7,001 nt of DNA from Propionibacteriaceae bacterium (GTDB lineage Bacteria > Actinomycetota > Actinomycetes > Propionibacteriales > Propionibacteriaceae), in assembly GCA_003153855.1 (NCBI GenBank), contig PMBM01000080.1:10568-17568 (forward strand), in the 5' to 3' direction. The notes beneath the pieces are model-generated. The model saw only the letters and a list, made by a program, of their open reading frames with translations, made no database searches and was not told the DNA's origin. The first letter of the stretch is position 1. The number at the start of each line of letters is the position of its first letter. The position numbers and the translations under genes were made by a program. This document shows, piece by piece, positions 5,022 through 7,001 of the stretch.

Positions 5022-7001
5022 TCATGTGGCCTCGCTAAGAGTCAACGGTTTCGTCACGGAACGCAACACCGGCCGTGACGTGAGGTCGGGGTACGCGTCT
5101 TCGGGGATTTCCCCCGCGACTATGAAGGTGTGTGTGTCTCCGGGGAAGAGGTCGACGAGCAGGTTGTCGACCCAGGCATCCTCGGACACGCGGTCTGGGA
5201 ACAGGCAGAGTGATCGAAGGAAGCTTCGTGCGGTCACCGAGACGCTAACTCCATCGGTGGTCCGAGCGACCGTCGTCTCGAAAAGTGGCTCGGGCAACGC
5301 CGTGTCCACGTCCTCGACGAGCAGCTTGACGGCCCGTTCGGCGCCTTTGGCGGTGACAACGATCGCCACGTCCGTGCGATCGAGGGCCGGCAGGTCTGTC
5401 AGCGGCAGGTCCTTGCGTGAGCGCGGTGCCAACGTCTCGTCCAGAGCCTCCGAGTAGAGGACCTCGCCGTCGAGAGCGCGTACCTCGATAGTCCCTGTCG
5501 CCGCCCACGTGTCGGTACCGTCGTTGACCAGGACCGCGCGCCAGCCGGCCTCGTCGTGCTGGACGGTGATGAGGTGGTCGGCGTACGCAGAGCGCACCGC
5601 GTACCAGAGGGGCTTGCGCCGAGCGACCGGCTCACCCGCGGCGTTCGTGCCGAGGTCGAGCGCGGCCCAGCTGGTGACGGGCCAGCAGTCGTTGAGCTGC
5701 CAGATGACCGAGCCGAGGCAACGGCCGCGCAGGGAACGCCAGCGCTCGATGCCGTACCGCACGGCTCTCGCCTGCTGGACCTGCATGGCGAACAGCCACT
5801 CGTCGAAGTCAGCCTTCGTCTCGCCGGGAGCGGGAAGGTGGCCGTTGATGCCGTCGTTGAGCTTGGTGTTCCCGCCGGCGGCCTTCTGGTGCATGAGCAT
5901 CGCGGCGCTCGCCGCACTCCGGTCCTCGGGCGCGAGCGCGCGCGCCCACGTGGCGTACGTCGCGGGGCCCTGGTAGCCGAACTCCGCCACGAACCGCGGC
6001 GAGTAGTCGTCGTAACACGTGTAGTCGCGCGCGTTCCAGACGTCCCAGATGTGGATGCAGCCGTAGTTCGGGTCGTTCGGGTACAGGTCCTTGGGACCCG
6101 ATGACGGGCTGCCCGGCCAGTACGGACGACTCGGGTCGAGCTCTGCCACGATCTCGGGGAAGAGGCGGTAGTAGTAGTCCGCACCCCACGTACGGCCCTG
6201 GAGCTGCGCCTCCCAGCCCCAGTCCTCGTGACCCCACAGGTTCTCGTTGTTGCCGTTCCACAGGATGAGCGACGGGTACGCGGAGAGGCGGATCACGTTG
6301 TCGCGAGCCTCGGCCTCGAACTCGAGGGCGAACGGCTCCTCCTCGGGATAGGCGGCGCACGCGAGTGCGAAGTCCTGCCAGACCATCACGCCGAGCTCGT
6401 CGCAGGCCTCGTAGAAGGCCTCCTGCTCGTACAGCCCGCCGCCCCAGACGCGGAGCAGGTCGACGTTGGCGTCCTTGGCCTGCTGCACGCGCTCGCGGTA
6501 GCGGGCGGGCGTGATGCGGCTGGGGAAGCAGTCGTCGGGGATCCAGTCCATGCCGCGGGCGAACACCGCGACGCCGTTGATCACGAACCCGAAGTTGGCG
6601 CCCTTGCCGTCTGCATCCGGCGTCGTGTCCAGCTCGACCGTACGGAAGCCGGTGCGCTTGTGGACGGTGTCGAGGATGCGCACGTCGTTGTGGAAGACCA
6701 CCTCGACGTCGTACAGGGGCTGCTCGCCCAGGCTGTGGGGCCACCAGGGCTGGATGTCGGTCAGCGTCAGCTCGACCTGAGTCCAGTCCTCGGCGATCAC
6801 CACAGCCTCGCTGGACGCCCCGTTCCCCCTGACGCGTACGGTGACCGCGCCGAAGCGTGTCTCGCCCTGGATCTGCACGTCGACGCGAAGGTTCCCCTGC
6901 CAGTCGCCGGCCTCGTTCTCGGTCGCGGTGGCGAAGACGCCGACATCGGTGATCCGTGCGTGGTCCCAGCTGCGGAGACCGATCGGCTTCCAGATGCCGG
7001 C
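5022..7001 (-). CDS. Beta-mannosidase, glycoside hydrolase family 2, 5' end cut by window edge
   Basis: This enzyme removes terminal beta-linked mannose from manno-oligosaccharides (EC 3.2.1.25) with retention of configuration. The frame is open to base 7001 and 659 residues are visible, beginning AGIWKPIGL, the end of the N-terminal sugar-binding domain. An Ig-like domain follows, then the TIM barrel from about residue 145 (FARGMDWIPDD, RVWGGGLYEQEAFY). The likely acid/base Glu is in WNGNNEN (codon 6245-6243, visible residue 253) and the likely nucleophile Glu in FVAEFGYQG (codon 5984-5982, residue 340). WQLNDCWPVTSW (about 425-440) is typical of mannosidases rather than beta-galactosidases or glucuronidases. 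A C-terminal beta-sandwich region ends the protein. No signal sequence can be judged, since about 170-180 residues appear to be missing compared with actinobacterial relatives. An internal GTG at 6878-6876 is not the start, because homologous sequence continues upstream. The call is firm for the family and strong for activity. Confidence 0.93.
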   Translation of the reverse strand, partial: AGIWKPIGLRSWDHARITDVGVFATATENEAGDWQGNLRVDVQIQGETRFGAVTVRVRGNGASSEAVVIAEDWTQVELTLTDIQPWWPHSLGEQPLYDVEVVFHNDVRILDTVHKRTGFRTVELDTTPDADGKGANFGFVINGVAVFARGMDWIPDDCFPSRITPARYRERVQQAKDANVDLLRVWGGGLYEQEAFYEACDELGVMVWQDFALACAAYPEEEPFALEFEAEARDNVIRLSAYPSLILWNGNNENLWGHEDWGWEAQLQGRTWGADYYYRLFPEIVAELDPSRPYWPGSPSSGPKDLYPNDPNYGCIHIWDVWNARDYTCYDDYSPRFVAEFGYQGPATYATWARALAPEDRSAASAAMLMHQKAAGGNTKLNDGINGHLPAPGETKADFDEWLFAMQVQQARAVRYGIERWRSLRGRCLGSVIWQLNDCWPVTSWAALDLGTNAAGEPVARRKPLWYAVRSAYADHLITVQHDEAGWRAVLVNDGTDTWAATGTIEVRALDGEVLYSEALDETLAPRSRKDLPLTDLPALDRTDVAIVVTAKGAERAVKLLVEDVDTALPEPLFETTVARTTDGVSVSVTARSFLRSLCLFPDRVSEDAWVDNLLVDLFPGDTHTFIVAGEIPEDAYPDLTSRPVLRSVTKPLTLSEAT

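Noticed and set aside
4077..5457. Plus-strand open frames opposite the binding protein, the leader and the mannosidase C-terminus (4077-4874 and 4543-5457)
   Set aside because: No domain resemblance and composition typical of antisense frames. The second runs across the leader, but without a ribosome site or any recognisable product.
5809..6744. Minus-strand 311-codon open frame inside the mannosidase
   Set aside because: It is a shifted-frame shadow of the TIM-barrel region; the mannosidase frame holds both catalytic glutamates and is uninterrupted.
6876..6878. GTG at 6878-6876 as the mannosidase start
   Set aside because: The frame continues upstream to the window edge with mannosidase-like sequence (AGIWKPIGL, then SWDHARI), so the true start is outside the window.

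Overview
The window is a single-direction gene cluster, all on the minus strand, from a high-GC Gram-positive (actinobacterial) genome. This is suggested by the G/C-rich sequence with strong third-position G/C, the GTGA-type gene junction, the twin-arginine lipoprotein signal on the binding protein, and a glycosidase that closely resembles actinobacterial family-2 beta-mannosidases. I cannot name the species. The general look fits Cellulomonas-like or related soil and plant-litter actinobacteria.

In transcription order (right to left) the window holds: a beta-mannosidase of glycoside hydrolase family 2, cut at its N-terminus by the right edge (7001..5022); a 138-bp gap with inverted and tandem repeats (5021..4884); a Tat-type lipoprotein substrate-binding protein of the oligopeptide/SBP_bac_5 family (4883..3081); a DppB-type permease (3035..2028); a DppC-type permease (2023..989); and a DppD/OppD-type ATPase (992..1), cut by the left edge very near its C-terminus. 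Gaps inside the transporter block are 45 bp, 4 bp and a 4-base GTGA overlap, so these four genes almost certainly form one transcript. The partner OppF-type ATPase would be expected just beyond the left edge.

As a working model, the transporter looks like a peptide importer by family, but its position next to a beta-mannosidase suggests that it imports beta-manno-oligosaccharides (or other mannose-containing glycans). The cytoplasmic exo-acting beta-mannosidase would then trim them to mannose. Opp-family transporters for plant polysaccharide oligomers are known, for example in Thermotoga. The substrate here is inference from context only. No regulator gene, RNA gene, mobile element or CRISPR array is visible, and there is no gene-free stretch over 300 bases. 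I see no clearly novel system. The most useful leads are the probable misassignment of a 'peptide' transporter, the four-cysteine tail of the ATPase, and the structured leader between the mannosidase and the binding protein.
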